64,000 nt of DNA from Ptiloglossa arizonensis (GCF_051014685.1 NW_027478711.1:297966-361965), one strand, 5' to 3'; positions 7,196 through 22,200 are shown, counted from the first letter of the stretch. Translations and numbers: made by a program. Notes: a model not told the origin generated them from the letters alone.

Positions 7196-8399
7196 AAACT
7201 CCCATATCTCGCGAACGGATTGACCAAGCCCAAAAATTCCTCTTGCATCTGAAAGTACATACTCGCCCGATTACAACGGCATGTGAATTTTTTTTCTAGG
7301 CCATTCTGGTTAAGCGTTTGGAGCAGCAGAATTGCGAAAAATGTGTTGCCTTCTCAACCATTTCTTAGCTTCAAACTCCCATATCTCGCGAACGGATTGA
7401 CCAAACCCAAAAATTCCTGTTGCGTCTGAAAGTAGAAACTCGCCCGATTACAAAGGTATGTGTATTTTTTCCCTAGGCCATTCTGTTTAAGCGTTTGGGA
7501 AGCAGAATTGCGGAAAATTTGTCGCCTTCTCAACCGCTTCTTAGCTTCAAACTCCCATATCCCGCGAAAGGATTGACCAAACACAAAAATTCCTAATGCA
7601 TCTGAATGTATATACTCGCCCGATTACAAAGGTATGTGTATTTTTTCCCTAGGCCATTCTGGTTAAGAGTATGGAGCAGCAGAAGTGCGAAAAATTTGTT
7701 GCCTTCTCAACCATTTCTTGGCTTCAAACCCCATATCTCGCGTACGGATTGTCCAAACCCAAAAATTCCTGTTGCGTATGAAAGTAGAAACTCGACCAAT
7801 TACAACGGTTTTTGTATTTTTCCCTTGGCCATTCTGGTTAAGCGTGTGGAGCAGCAGAATTGCAAAAAATTTGTTGCGTTATCAACCATTTCTTAGCTTC
7901 AAACTCCCATATCTCGCGAACTGATTGACCAAACCCAAAAATTCCTGTTGCGTCTGAAAGTAGAAACTCGCCCGATTACAAAGGTATGTGTATTTTTTCC
8001 CTAGGCCATTCTGTTTAAGCGTTTGGGAAGCAGAATTGCGGAAAATTTGTCGCCTTCTCAACTATTTCTTAGCTTCAAACTCCCATATCTCGCGAACTGA
8101 TTGACCAAACCCAAAAATTCCTGTTGCGTCTGAAAGTAGAAACTCGCCCGATTACAAAGGTATGTGTATTTTTTCCCTAGGCCATTCTGTTTAAGCGTTT
8201 GGGAAGCAGAATTGCGGAAAATTCGTCGCCTTCTCAACTATTTCTTAGCTTCAAACTCCCGTACCTCGCGAACGGTTTGAACAAACCCAAAAATTCCTTC
8301 TGCGTCTGAAAGTAGTAACTCGCACTATTAAATGGGTATGTGTATTTTTCCTTAGTCCATTCCGTTTAAGCGTTTGGAGCAGCAGAAGTGCGAAAAAAC

Positions 8400-11300
8400 T
8401 GTTGCCTTTTCAACCATTTCTTAGCTTCAAACTCCCTTATCTCGCGAACGGTTTGACCGAACCCAAAAATTCCTGTTGCGTCTGAAAGTAGAAACTCGCC
8501 CGATCACAACGGTATTTGTATTTTTTCCCTAGGACATTCTGGTTAAGCGTTTGGAGCAGCAGAATTGCGCAAAAGTTGTTGTCTTCTCAACCATTTCTTA
8601 GCTTCAACCTCCCGTATCTCGCGAACGAATTGGCCAAACCCAAAAATTCTTGTTTCGTCTAAAAGTAGAAACTCGCCCGATTACAAAGGTATGTGTATTT
8701 TTTCCCTAGGCCATTCTGTTTAAGCGTTTGGAGCAGCAGAATTGCGAAAAATTTGTTGCCTTCTCAACCAGTACTTAGCTTCAAACTCCCATATCTCGCG
8801 AACGGATTGACCAAACCCAAAAATTCCTGTTGCGTCTGAAAGTAGAAACTCGCCCGATTACAAAGGTATGTGTATTTTTTCCCTAGGCCATTCTGTTTAA
8901 GCGTTTGGGAAGCAGAATTGCGGAAAATTTGTCGCCTTCTCAACCGCTTCTTAGCTTCAAACTCCCATATCCCGCGAAAGGATTGACCAAACACAAAAAT
9001 TCCTAATGCATTTGAAAGTAGAAAGTCGCCCGATTACAAAGGTATGTGTATTTTTTCCCTAGGCCATTCTGGTTGAGCATTTGGAGCAGCAGACATGCGA
9101 AAAATTTGTTGCCTTCTCAACCATTTCTTAGCTTCAAACTCCCATATCTCGCGAACGGTTTGTCCAAACGCAAAAATTCCTGCTGCGTCTGAAAGTAGCA
9201 ACTCGCCCGATTACAGCGGTGTGTGTATTTCTTCCCTAGGCCATTCTGGTTGAGCGTTTGGAGCAGCAGAATTGCGCAAAAGTTGTTGTCGTCTCAACCA
9301 TTTCTTAGCTTCAAGCTCCCGTATCTCGCGAACGAATTGACCAAACCCAAAAATTCCTCCTGCATCTGAATGTATATACTCGCCCGATTACAAAGGTATG
9401 TGTATTTTTTCCCTAGGCCATTCTGGTTAAGAGTATGGAGCAGCAGAAGTGCGAAAAATTTGTTGCCTTCTCAACCATTTCTTGGCTTCAAACCCCATAT
9501 CTCGCGTACGGATTGTCCAAACCCAAAAATTCCTGTTGCGTATGAAAGTAGAAACTCGACCAATTACAACGGTTTTTGTATTTTTCCCTTGGCCATTCTG
9601 GTTAAGCGTGTGGAGCAGCAGAATTGCAAAAAATTTGTTGCGTTATCAACCATTTCTTAGCTTCAAACTCCCATATCTCGCGAACTGATTGACCAAACCC
9701 AAAAATTCCTGTTGCGTCTGAAAGTAGAAACTCGCCCGATTACAAAGGTATGTGTATTTTTTCCCTAGGCCATTCTGTTTAAGCGTTTGGGAAGCAGAAT
9801 TGCGGAAAATTTGTCGCCTTCTCAACTATTTCTTAGCTTCAAACTCCCATATCTCGCGAACTGATTGACCAAACCCAAAAATTCCTGTTGCGTCTGAAAG
9901 TAGAAACTCGCCCGATTACAAAGGTATGTGTATTTTTTCCCTAGGCCATTCTGTTTAAGCGTTTGGGAAGCAGAATTGCGGAAAATTCGTCGCCTTCTCA
10001 ACTATTTCTTAGCTTCAAACTCCCGTACCTCGCGAACGGTTTGAACAAACCCAAAAATTCCTTCTGCGTCTGAAAGTAGTAACTCGCACTATTAAATAGG
10101 TATGTGTATTTTTCCTTAGTCCATTCCGTTTAAGCGTTTGGAGCAGCAGAAGTGCGAAAAAACTGTTGCCTTTTCAACCATTTCTTAGCTTCAAACTCCC
10201 TTATCTCGCGAACGGTTTGACCGAACCCAAAAATTCCTGTTGCGTCTGAAAGTAGAAACTCGCCCGATCACAACGGTATTTGTATTTTTTCCCTAGGACA
10301 TTCTGGTTAAGCGTTTGGAGCAGCAGAATTGCGCAAAAGTTGTTGTCTTCTCAACCATTTCTTAGCTTCAACCTCCCGTATCTCGCGAACGAATTGGCCA
10401 AACCCAAAAATTCTTGTTTCGTCTAAAAGTAGAAACTCGCCCGATTACAAAGGTATGTGTATTTTTTCCCTAGGCCATTCTGTTTAAGCGTTTGGAGCAG
10501 CAGAATTGCGAAAAATTTGTTGCCTTCTCAACCAGTACTTAGCTTCAAACTCCCATATCTCGCGAACGGATTGACCAAACCCAAAAATTCCTCCTGCATC
10601 TGAATGTAGATACTCGCCAGATTACAACGGTAGCTGTATTTTTTCTCTAGGCCATTCTGTTTAAGCGCTTGGAGTAGCAGAAGTACGAAAAATTTGTTGC
10701 CTTTTCAACCATTTCTTAGCTTCAAACTCCCTTATCTCGCGAACGGTTTGACCGAACCCAAAAATTCCTGTTGCGTCTGAAAGTAGAAACTCGCCCGATC
10801 ACAACGGTATTTGTATTTTTTCCCTAGGACATTCTGGTTAAGCGTTTGGAGCAGCAGAATTGCGCAAAAGTTGTTGTCTTCTCAACCATTTCTTAGCTTC
10901 AACCTCCCGTATCTCGCGAACGAATTGGCCAAACCCAAAAATTCTTGTTTCGTCTAAAAGTAGAAACTCGCCCGATTACAAAGGTATGTGTATTTTTTCC
11001 CTAGGCCATTCTGTTTAAGCGTTTGGAGCAGCAGAATTGCGAAAAATTTGTTGCCTTCTCAACCAGTACTTAGCTTCAAACTCCCATATCTCGCGAACGG
11101 ATTGACCAAACCCAAAAATTCCTGTTGCGTCTGAAAGTAGAAACTCGCCCGATTACAAAGGTATGTGTATTTTTTCCCTAGGCCATTCTGTTTAAGCGTT
11201 TGGGAAGCAGAATTGCGGAAAATTTGTCGCCTTCTCAACCGCTTCTTAGCTTCAAACTCCCATATCCCGCGAAAGGATTGACCAAACACAAAAATTCCTA

Positions 11301-12989
11301 ATGCATTTGAAAGTAGAAAGTCGCCCGATTACAAAGGTATGTGTATTTTTTCCCTAGGCCATTCTGGTTGAGCATTTGGAGCAGCAGACATGCGAAAAAT
11401 TTGTTGCCTTCTCAACCATTTCTTAGCTTCAAACTCCCATATCTCGCGAACGGTTTGTCCAAACGCAAAAATTCCTGCTGCGTCTGAAAGTAGCAACTCG
11501 CCCGATTACAGCGGTGTGTGTATTTCTTCCCTAGGCCATTCTGGTTGAGCGTTTGGAGCAGCAGAATTGCGCAAAAGTTGTTGTCGTCTCAACCATTTCT
11601 TAGCTTCAAGCTCCCGTATCTCGCGAACGAATTGACCAAACCCAAAAATTCCTCCTGCATCTGAATGTATATACTCGCCCGATTACAAAGGTATGTGTAT
11701 TTTTTCCCTAGGCCATTCTGGTTAAGAGTATGGAGCAGCAGAAGTGCGAAAAATTTGTTGCCTTCTCAACCATTTCTTGGCTTCAAACCCCATATCTCGC
11801 GTACGGATTGTCCAAACCCAAAAATTCCTGTTGCGTATGAAAGTAGAAACTCGACCAATTACAACGGTTTTTGTATTTTTCCCTTGGCCATTCTGGTTAA
11901 GCGTGTGGAGCAGCAGAATTGCAAAAAATTTGTTGCGTTATCAACCATTTCTTAGCTTCAAACTCCCATATCTCGCGAACTGATTGACCAAACCCAAAAA
12001 TTCCTGTTGCGTCTGAAAGTAGAAACTCGCCCGATTACAAAGGTATGTGTATTTTTTCCCTAGGCCATTCTGTTTAAGCGTTTGGGAAGCAGAATTGCGG
12101 AAAATTTGTCGCCTTCTCAACTATTTCTTAGCTTCAAACTCCCATATCTCGCGAACTGATTGACCAAACCCAAAAATTCCTGTTGCGTCTGAAAGTAGAA
12201 ACTCGCCCGATTACAAAGGTATGTGTATTTTTTCCCTAGGCCATTCTGTTTAAGCGTTTGGGAAGCAGAATTGCGGAAAATTCGTCGCCTTCTCAACTAT
12301 TTCTTAGCTTCAAACTCCCGTACCTCGCGAACGGTTTGAACAAACCCAAAAATTCCTTCTGCGTCTGAAAGTAGTAACTCGCACTATTAAATAGGTATGT
12401 GTATTTTTCCTTAGTCCATTCCGTTTAAGCGTTTGGAGCAGCAGAAGTGCGAAAAAACTGTTGCCTTTTCAACCATTTCTTAGCTTCAAACTCCCTTATC
12501 TCGCGAACGGTTTGACCGAACCCAAAAATTCCTGTTGCGTCTGAAAGTAGAAACTCGCCCGATCACAACGGTATTTGTATTTTTTCCCTAGGACATTCTG
12601 GTTAAGCGTTTGGAGCAGCAGAATTGCGCAAAAGTTGTTGTCTTCTCAACCATTTCTTAGCTACAACCTCCCGTATCTCGCGAACGAATTGGCCAAACCC
12701 AAAAATTCTTGTTTCGTCTAAAAGTAGAAACTCGCCCGATTACAAAGGTATGTGTATTTTTTCCCTAGGCCATTCTGTTTAAGCGTTTGGAGCAGCAGAA
12801 TTGCGAAAAATTTGTTGCCTTCTCAACCAGTACTTAGCTTCAAACTCCCATATCTCGCGAACGGATTGACCAAACCCAAAAATTCCTCCTGCATCTGAAT
12901 GTAGATACTCGCCAGATTACAACGGTAGCTGTATTTTTTCTCTAGGCCATTCTGTTTAAGCGCTTGGAGTAGCAGAAGTACGAAAAATT
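8400..12989. repeat. 2,295-bp tandem duplication of 13 monomers
   Basis: Copy 1 is about 8400-10694 and copy 2 about 10695-12989, nearly identical (for example CTTCAACC at about 10366 versus CTACAACC at about 12661). Inside copy 1, a 1,764-bp (10-monomer) shift also aligns about 7640-8825 with about 9404-10589, so duplications are nested. Confidence 0.85.
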
Positions 12990-13399
12990 TGTTGCCTTCT
13001 CAACCATTTCTTAGATTCAAACTCCCGTATCTCGCGAACCAATTGACCAAGCCCAAAAATTCCTGTTGCGTCTGAAAGTAGAAACGCGCCCGATCAGAAC
13101 GGTATTTGTATTTTTTCCCTAGGACATTCTGGATAAGCGTTTTGAGCAGCAGAATGGGGAATAATTTGTTGTCTGCTCAACCATTTCTTAGCTTCAAACT
13201 CCCATATCTCGCAAATGGATTGCCCAAACCCAAAAATTCCTGTTGCGTGTGAAAGTTGAAACTCGCCCAATTACAACGGTTTTTGTATTTTTTCCCTAGT
13301 ACATTCTGGTTAAGCGTTTGGAGCAGCAGAAGTGCGCAAAAGTTGTTGTCTCCTCAACCATTTCTTAGCCTCAAGCTCCTGTATCTCGCGAACGGATTG

Positions 13400-15370
13400 A
13401 CCAAACCCAAAAATTCCTGTTGCGTCTGAAAGTAGAAACTCGCCCGATTACAAAGGTATGTGTATTTTTTCCCTAGGCCATTCTGTTTAAGCGTTTGGGT
13501 AGCAGAATTGCGGAAAATTTGTCGCCTTCTCAACTATTTCTTAGCTTCAAACTCCCATATCTCGCGAACTGATTGACCAAACCCAAAAATTCCTGTTGCG
13601 TCTGAAAGTAGAAACTCGCCCGATTACAAAGGTATGTGTATTTTTTCCGTAGGCCATTCTGTTTAAGCGTTTGGGAAGCAGAATTACGGAAAATTTGTCG
13701 CCTTCTCAACTATTTCTTAGCTTCAAACTCCCGTACCTCGCGAACGGTTTGACCAAACCCAAAAATTCCTTCTGCGTCTGAAAGTAGTAACTCGCCCTAT
13801 TAAATAGGTATGTGTATTTTTCCTTAGTCCATTCCGTTTAAGCGTTTGGAGCAGCAGAAGTGCGAAAAAACTGTTGCCTTTTCAACCATTTCTTAGCTTC
13901 AAACTCCCATATCTCGCGAACGGTTTGACCGAACCCAAAAATTCCTGTTGCGTCTGAAAGTAGAAACTCGCCCGATCACAACGGTATTTGTATTTTTTCC
14001 CTAGGACATTCTGGTTAAGCGTTTGGAGCAGCAGAATTGCGCAAAAGTTGTTGTCTTCTCAACCATTTCTTAGCTTCAACCTCCCGTATCTCGCGAACAA
14101 ATTGGCCAAACCCAAAAATTCTTGTTTCGTCTAAAAGTAGAAACTCGCCCGATTACAAAGGTATGTGTATTTTTTCCCTAGGCCATTCTGTTTAAGCGTT
14201 TGGAGCAGCAGAATTGCGAAAAATTTGTTGCCTTCTCAACCAGTACTTAGCTTCAAACTCCCATATCTCGCGAACGGATTGACCAAACCCAAAAATTCCT
14301 CCTGCATCTGAATGTAGATACTCGCCAGATTACAACGGTAGCTGTATTTTTTCTCTAGGCCATTCTGTTTAAGCGCTTGGAGTAGCAGAAGTACGAAAAA
14401 TTTGTTGCCTTCTCAACCATTTCTTAGATTCAAACTCCCATATCTCGCGAACGGATTGACCAAACCCAAAAATTCCTGTTCCGTCTGAAAGTAGAAACTC
14501 GTCCGATTACAGCGGTATGTGTATTTTTTCCCTAGGACATTCTGGTTAAGCGTTTGGAGCAGCAGAATGGGGAATAATTTGTTGTCTGCTCAACCATTTC
14601 TAAGCTTCAAACTCCCATATCTCGCAAATGGATTGTCCAAACCCAAAAATTCCTCCTGCATCTGAATGTATATACTCTCCCGATTACAACGGTAGCTGTA
14701 TTTTCTCTCTAGGCCATTCTGGTTAAGCGTTTGGAGCAGCAGAAGTGCGAAAAATTTGTTGCCTTCTCAACCATTTCTTCGCTTCAAACCCCATATCTCG
14801 CGTACGGATTGTCCGAACCCAAAAATTCCTGTTGCGTATGAAAGTAGAAACTCGCCCAATTACAACGGTTTTTGTATTTTTTCCCTTGGCCATTCTGGTT
14901 AAGCGTGTGGAGCAGCAGAATTGCGAAAAATTTGTTGCCTTCTCAACCAGTTCTTAGCTTCAAACTCCCATATCTCGCGAACGGATTGACCAAACCCAAA
15001 AATTCCTGTTGCGTCTGAAAGTAGAAACTCGCCCGATTACAAAGGTCTGTGTATTTTTTCCCTAGGCCATTCTGGTTAAGAATATGGAGCAGCAGAATTG
15101 CGAAAAATGTGTTGCCTTCTCAACCATTTCTTAGCTTCAAACTCCCATATCTCGCGAACGGATTGACCAAGCCCAAAAATTCCTCTTGCATCTGAAAGTA
15201 GATACTCGCCCGATTACAACGGCATGTGAATTTTTTTTCTAGGCCATTCTGGTTAAGCGTTTGGAGCAGCAGAAGTGCGAAAAATTTGTTGCCTTCTCAA
15301 CCATTTCTTCGCTTCAAACCCCATATCTCGCGAACGGATTGACCAAACCCAAAAATTCCTCCTGCATCTG
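13400..15370. repeat. Satellite segment duplicated 6,711 bp away
   Basis: About 1.97 kb matches about 20111-22081 at a constant shift of 6,711 bp (38 monomers). It includes distinctive monomers with GGGTAGCAG (13498 and 20209) and GGGGAATAATTTG. Divergence starts abruptly near 15372 and 22083. Confidence 0.8.
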
Positions 15371-15999
15371 AAAGTAGAAACTCGCCCGATTACAAAGGTA
15401 TGTGTATTTTTTCCCTAGGCCATTCTGTTTAAGCGTTTGGGAAGCAGAATTGCGGAAAATTTGTCGCCTTCTCAACTATTTCTTAGCTTCAAACTCCCAT
15501 ATCTCGCGAACTGATTGACCAAACCCAAAAATTCCTGTTGCGTCTGAAAGTAGAAACTCGCCCGATTACAAAGGTATGTGTATTTTTTCCCTAGGCCATT
15601 CTGTTTAAGCGTTTGGGAAGCAGAATTGCGGAAAATTCGTCGCCTTCTCAACTATTTCTTAGCTTCAAACTCCCGTACCTCGCGAACGGTTTGAACAAAC
15701 CCAAAAATTCCTTCTGCGTCTGAAAGTAGTAACTCGCACTATTAAATAGGTATGTGTATTTTTCCTTAGTCCATTCCGTTTAAGCGTTTGGAGCAGCAGA
15801 AGTGCGAAAAAACTGTTGCCTTTTCAACCATTTCTTAGCTTCAAACTCCCTTATCTCGCGAACGGTTTGACCGAACCCAAAAATTCCTGTTGCGTCTGAA
15901 AGTAGAAACTCGCCCGATCACAACGGTATTTGTATTTTTTCCCTAGGACATTCTGGTTAAGCGTTTGGAGCAGCAGAATTGCGCAAAAGTTGTTGTCTT

Positions 16000-17650
16000 C
16001 TCAACCATTTCTTAGCTTCAACCTCCCGTATCTCGCGAACGAATTGGCCAAACCCAAAAATTCTTGTTTCGTCTAAAAGTAGAAACTCGCCCGATTACAA
16101 AGGTATGTGTATTTTTTCCCTAGGCCATTCTGTTTAAGCGTTTGGAGCAGCAGAATTGCGAAAAATTTGTTGCCTTCTCAACCAGTACTTAGCTTCAAAC
16201 TCCCATATCTCGCGAACGGATTGACCAAACCCAAAAATTCCTCCTGCATCTGAATGTAGATACTCGCCAGATTACAACGGTAGCTGTATTTTCTCTCTAG
16301 GCCATTCTGTTTAAGCGCTTGGAGTAGCAGAAGTACGAAAAATTTGTTGCCTTCTCAACCATTTCTTAGATTCAAACTCCCGTATCTCGCGAACCAATTG
16401 ACCAAGCCCAAAAATTCCTGTTGCGTCTGAAGGTAGAAACGCGCCCGATCAGAACGGTATTTGTATTTTTTCCCTAGGACATTCTGGATAAGCGTTTTGA
16501 GCAGCAGAATGGGGAATAATTTGTTGTCTGCTCAACCATTTCTTAGCTTCAAACTCCCATATCTCGCAAATGGATTGCCCAAACCCAAAAATTCCTGTTG
16601 CGTGTGAAAGTTGAAACTCGCCCAATTACAACGGTTTTTGTATTTTTTCCCTAGTACATTCTGGTTAAGCGTTTGGAGCAGCAGAAGTGCGCAAAAGTTG
16701 TTGTCTCCTCAACCATTTCTTAGCCTCAAGCTCCTGTATCTCGCGAACGGATTGACCAAACCCAAAAATTCCTGTTTCGTCTGAAAGTAGAAACTCGCCC
16801 GATTACAAAGGTGTGTGTATTTTTTCCCTAGGCCATTCTGTTTAAGCGTTTGGACTAGCAGAATTGCGAAAAATTTGTTGCCTTCTCAACCATTTCTTAG
16901 ATTCAAACTCCCATATCTCGCGAACGGATTGACCAAACCCAAAAATTCCTGTTCCGTCTGAAAGTAGAATCTCGCCCGATTACAAGGGTATGTGTATTTT
17001 TTCCTAGTCCATTCCGTTTAAGCGTTTGGAGCAGCAGAAGTGCGAAAAAACTGTTACCTTTTCAACCATTTCTTAGCTTCAAACTCCCATATCTCGCGAA
17101 CGGTTTGACCGAACCCAAAAATTCCTGTTGCGTCTGAAAGTAGAAACTCGCCCGATCACAACGGTATTTGTATTTTTTCCCTAGGACATTCTGGTTAAGC
17201 GTTTGGAGCAGCAGAATTGCGCAAAAGTTGTTGTCTTCTCAACCATTTCTTAGCTTCAACCTCCCGTATCTCGCGAACGAATTGACCAAACCCAAAAATT
17301 CTTGTTTCGTCTAAAAGTAGAAACTCGCCCGATTACAAAGGTATGTGTATTTTATCCCTAGGCCATTCTGTTTAAGCGTTTGGAGCAGCAGAATTGCGAA
17401 AAATTTGTTGCCTTCTCAACCAGTTCTTAGCTTCAAACTCCCATATCTCGCGAATGGATTGACCAAACCCAAAAATTCCTCCTGCATCTGAATGTAGATA
17501 CTCGCCAGATTACAGCGGTAGCTGTATTTTTTCTCTAGGCCATTCTGTTTAAGCGCTTGGAGTAGCAGAAGTACGAAAAATTTGTTGCCTTCTCAACCGT
17601 TTCTTAGATTCAAACTCCCATATCTCGCGAACGGATTGACCAAACCCAAA
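16000..17650. repeat. Satellite segment duplicated about 12,720 bp away
   Basis: About 1.65 kb matches about 28720-30370 (72 monomers away), with one small deletion in the right copy near 29571 and scattered substitutions. The two copies share the unusual GAACCAATTGACCAAGCCC variant. Confidence 0.75.
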
Positions 17651-18730
17651 AATTCCTGTTCCGTCTGAAAGTAGAAACTCGCCCGATTACAAGGGTATGT
17701 GTATTTTTCCCTAGTCTATTCTGTTTAAGCGTTTGGAGCAGCAGAAGTGCGAAAAATTTGTCGCCTTCTCAACCATTTCTTAGCTTCAAACTGCCGTATC
17801 TGGCGAACGGTTCGACCAAACCCAAAAATTCCTGCTGCGTCTGAAAGTAGAAACTCGCCCGATTACAAAGGTGTGTGTAATTTTTCCCTAGGCCATTCTG
17901 TTTAAGCGTTTGGAGCAGCAGAATTGCGAAAAAACTGTTGCCTTTTCAACCATTTCTTTGATTCAAACTCCCATATCTCGCGAACGGATTGACCAAACCC
18001 AAAAACTCCTGTTCCGTCTGAAAGTAGAAACTCGCCCGATTACAAGGGTATGTGTATTTTTCCCTAGTCTATTCTGTTTAAGCGTTTGGAGCAGCAGAAG
18101 TGCGAAAAATTTGTCGCCTTCTCAACCATTTCTTAGCTTCAAACTGCCGTATCTGGCGAACGGTTCGACCAAACCCAAAAATTCCTGCTGCGTCTGAAAG
18201 TAGAAACTCGCCCGATTACAAAGGTGTGTGTAATTTTTCCCTAGGCCATTCTGTTTAAGCGTTTGGACTAGCAGAATTGCGAAAAATTTGTTGCCTTCTC
18301 AACCATTTCTTAGATTCAAACTCCCATATCTCGCGAACGGATTGACCAAACACAAAAATTCCTGTTCCGTCTGAAAGTAGAAACTCGCCCGATTACAAGG
18401 GTATGTGTATTTTTCCCTAGTCCATTCCGTTTAAGCGTTTGGAGCAGCAGAAGTGCGAAAAAACTGTTGCCTTTTCAACCATTTCTTAGCTTCAAACTCC
18501 CATATCTCGCGAACGGTTTGACCGAACCCAAAAATTCCTGTTGCGTCTGAAAGTAGAAACTCGCCCGATCACAACGGTATTTGTATTTTTTCCCTAGGAC
18601 ATTCTGGTTAAGCGTTTGGAGCAGCAGAATTGCGCAAAAGTTGTTGTCTTCTCAACCATTTCTTAGCTTCAACCTCCCGTATCGCGCGAACGAATTGACC
18701 AAACCCAAAAATTCTTGTTTCGTCTAAAAG

Positions 18731-19216
18731 TAGAAACTCGCCCTATTACAAAGGTATGTGTATTTTTTCCCTAGGCCATGCAGGTTAAGCATTTGGAGCA
18801 GCAGACGTGCGAAAAATTTGTTGCCTTCTCAACCATTTCTTAGCGTCAAACTCCCATATCTCCCGAACGGATTGACCAAACCCAAAAATTCTGCTGCGTC
18901 TGAAAGTAGCTACTCGCCCGATTACAACGGCATGTGTATTTTTTGCCTAGGACATTCTGGATAAGCGTTTTGAGCAGCAGAAGTGCGCAAAAGTTGTTGT
19001 CTCCTCAACCATTTCTTAGACTCAAGCTCCTGTATCTCGCGAACGGATTGACCAAACCCAAAAATTCCTGCTGCGTCTGAAAGTAGCAACCCGCCCAATT
19101 ACAACGGTTTTTGTATTTTTTCCCTTGGCCATTCTGGTTAAGCGTGTGGAGCAGCAGAATTGCAAAAAATTTGTTGCGTTATCAACCATTTCTTAGCTTC
19201 AAACTCCCATATCTCG
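18731..19216. repeat. Satellite segment duplicated 12,366 bp away
   Basis: About 485 bp match about 31097-31582, including the rare CCATGCAGGTTAAGCATTTGG variant in two halves (CCATGCAGG, then AGCATTTGG). Downstream matches continue at a shift of 12,542 bp, that is one monomer more. Confidence 0.7.
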
Positions 19217-22200
19217 CGAACTGATTGACCAAACCCAAAAATTCCTGTTGCGTCTGAAAGTAGAAACTCGCCCGATTACAAAGGTATGTGTATTTTTTCC
19301 CTAGGCCACTCTGTTTAAGCGTTTGGGAAGCAGAATTGCGGAAAATTTGTCGCCTTCTCAACCGCTTCTTAGCTTCAAACTCCCATATCCCGCGAAAGGA
19401 TTGACCAAACACAAAAATTCCTAATGCATTTGAAAGTAGAAAGTCGCCCGATTACAAAGGTATGTGTATTTTTTCCCTAGGCCATTCTGGTTAAGCATTT
19501 GGAGCAGCAGACATGCGAAAAATTTGTTGCCTTCTCAACCATTTCTTAGCTTCAAACTCCCATATCTCGCGAACGGTTTGTCCAAACGCAAAAATTCCTG
19601 CTGCGTCTGAAAGTAGCAACTCGCCCGATTACAGCGGTGTGTGTATTTCTTCCCTAGGCCATTCTGGTTGAGCGTTTGGAGCAGCAGAATTGCGCAAAAG
19701 TTGTTGTCGTCTCAACCATTTCTTAGCTTCAAGCTCCCGTATCTCGCGAACGAATTGACCAAACCCAAAAATTCCTCCTGCATCTGAATGTATATTCTCG
19801 CCCGATTACAAAGGTATGTGTATTTTTTCCCTAGGCCATTCTGGTTAAGAATATGGAGCAGCAGAAGTGCGAAAAATTTGTTGCCAACTCAACCATTTCT
19901 TGGCTTCAAACCCCATATCTCGCGTACGGATTGTCCAAACCCAAAAATTCCTGTTGCGTATGAAAGTAGAAACTCGACCAATTACAACGGTTTTTGTATT
20001 TTTTCCCTTGGCCATTCTGGTTAAGCGTGTGGAGCAGCAGAATTGCAAAAAATTTGTTGCGTTATCAACCATTTCTTAGCTTCAAACTCCCATATCTCGC
20101 GAACTGATTGACCAAACCCAAAAATTCCTGTTGCGTCTGAAAGTAGAAACTCGCCCGATTACAAAGGTATGTGTATTTTTTCCCTAGGCCATTCTGTTTA
20201 AGCGTTTGGGTAGCAGAATTGCGGAAAATTTGTCGCCTTCTCAACTATTTCTTAGCTTCAAACTCCCATATCTCGCGAACTGATTGACCAAACCCAAAAA
20301 TTCCTGTTGCGTCTGAAAGTAGAAACTCGCCCGATTACAAAGGTATGTGTATTTTTTCCGTAGGCCATTCTGTTTAAGCGTTTGGGAAGCAGAATTACGG
20401 AAAATTTGTCGCCTTCTCAACTATTTCTTAGCTTCAAACTCCCGTACCTCGCGAACGGTTTGACCAAACCCAAAAATTCCTTCTGCGTCTGAAAGTAGTA
20501 ACTCGCCCTATTAAATAGGTATGTGTATTTTTCCTTAGTCCATTCCGTTTAAGCGTTTGGAGCAGCAGAAGTGCGAAAAAACTGTTGCCCTTTCAACCAT
20601 TTCTTAGCTTCAAACTCCCATATCTCGCGAACGGTTTGACCGAACCCAAAAATTCCTGTTGCGTCTGAAAGTAGAAACTCGCCCGATCACAACGGTATTT
20701 GTATTTTTTCCCTAGGACATTCTGGTTAAGCGTTTGGAGCAGCAGAATTGCGCAAAAGTTGTTGTCTTCTCAACCATTTCTTAGCTTCAACCTCCCGTAT
20801 CTCGCGAACGAATTGGCCAAACCCAAAAATTCTTGTTTCGTCTAAAAGTAGAAACTCGCCCGATTACAAAGGTATGTGTATTTTTTCCCTAGGCCATTCT
20901 GTTTAAGCGTTTGGAGCAGCAGAATTGCGAAAAATTTGTTGCCTTCTCAACCAGTACTTAGCTTCAAACTCCCATATCTCGCGAACGGATTGACCAAACC
21001 CAAAAATTCCTCCTGCATCTGAATGTAGATACTCGCCAGATTACAACGGTAGCTGTATTTTTTCTCTAGGCCATTCTGTTTAAGCGCTTGGAGTAGCAGA
21101 AGTACGAAAAATTTGTTGCCTTCTCAACCATTTCTTAGATTCAAACTCCCATATCTCGCGAACGGATTGACCAAACCCAAAAATTCCTGTTCCGTCTGAA
21201 AGTAGAAACTCGTCCGATTACAGCGGTATGTGTATTTTTTCCCTAGGACATTCTGGTTAAGCGTTTGGAGCAGCAGAATGGGGAATAATTTGTTGTCTGC
21301 TCAACCATTTCTAAGCTTCAAACTCCCATATCTCGCAAATGGATTGTCCAAACCCAAAAATTCCTCCTGCATCTGAATGTATATACTCTCCCGATTACAA
21401 CGGTAGCTGTATTTTCTCTCTAGGCCATTCTGGTTAAGCGTTTGGAGCAGCAGAAGTGCGAAAAATTTGTTGCCTTCTCAACCATTTCTTCGCTTCAAAC
21501 CCCATATCTCGCGTACGGATTGTCCGAACCCAAAAATTCCTGTTGCGTATGAAAGTAGAAACTCGCCCAATTACAACGGTTTTTGTATTTTTTCCCTTGG
21601 CCATTCTGGTTAAGCGTGTGGAGCAGCAGAATTGCGAAAAATTTGTTGCCTTCTCAACCAGTTCTTAGCTTCAAACTCCCATATCTCGCGAACGGATTGA
21701 CCAAACCCAAAAATTCCTGTTGCGTCTGAAAGTAGAAACTCGCCCGATTACAAAGGTCTGTGTATTTTTTCCCTAGGCCATTCTGGTTAAGAATATGGAG
21801 CAGCAGAATTGCGAAAAATGTGTTGCCTTCTCAACCATTTCTTAGCTTCAAACTCCCATATCTCGCGAACGGATTGACCAAGCCCAAAAATTCCTCTTGC
21901 ATCTGAAAGTAGATACTCGCCCGATTACAACGGCATGTGAATTTTTTTTCTAGGCCATTCTGGTTAAGCGTTTGGAGCAGCAGAAGTGCGAAAAATTTGT
22001 TGCCTTCTCAACCATTTCTTCGCTTCAAACCCCATATCTCGCGAACGGATTGACCAAACCCAAAAATTCCTCCTGCATCTGAAGGTAGGTACTCGCCCGA
22101 TTACAACGTTAGCTGTATTTTTTCTCCAGGCAATTCTGGTTAAGCGTTTGGAGCAGCAGAATTGCGCAAAATTTTTTCTCTTCTCAACCATTCCTTAGCT

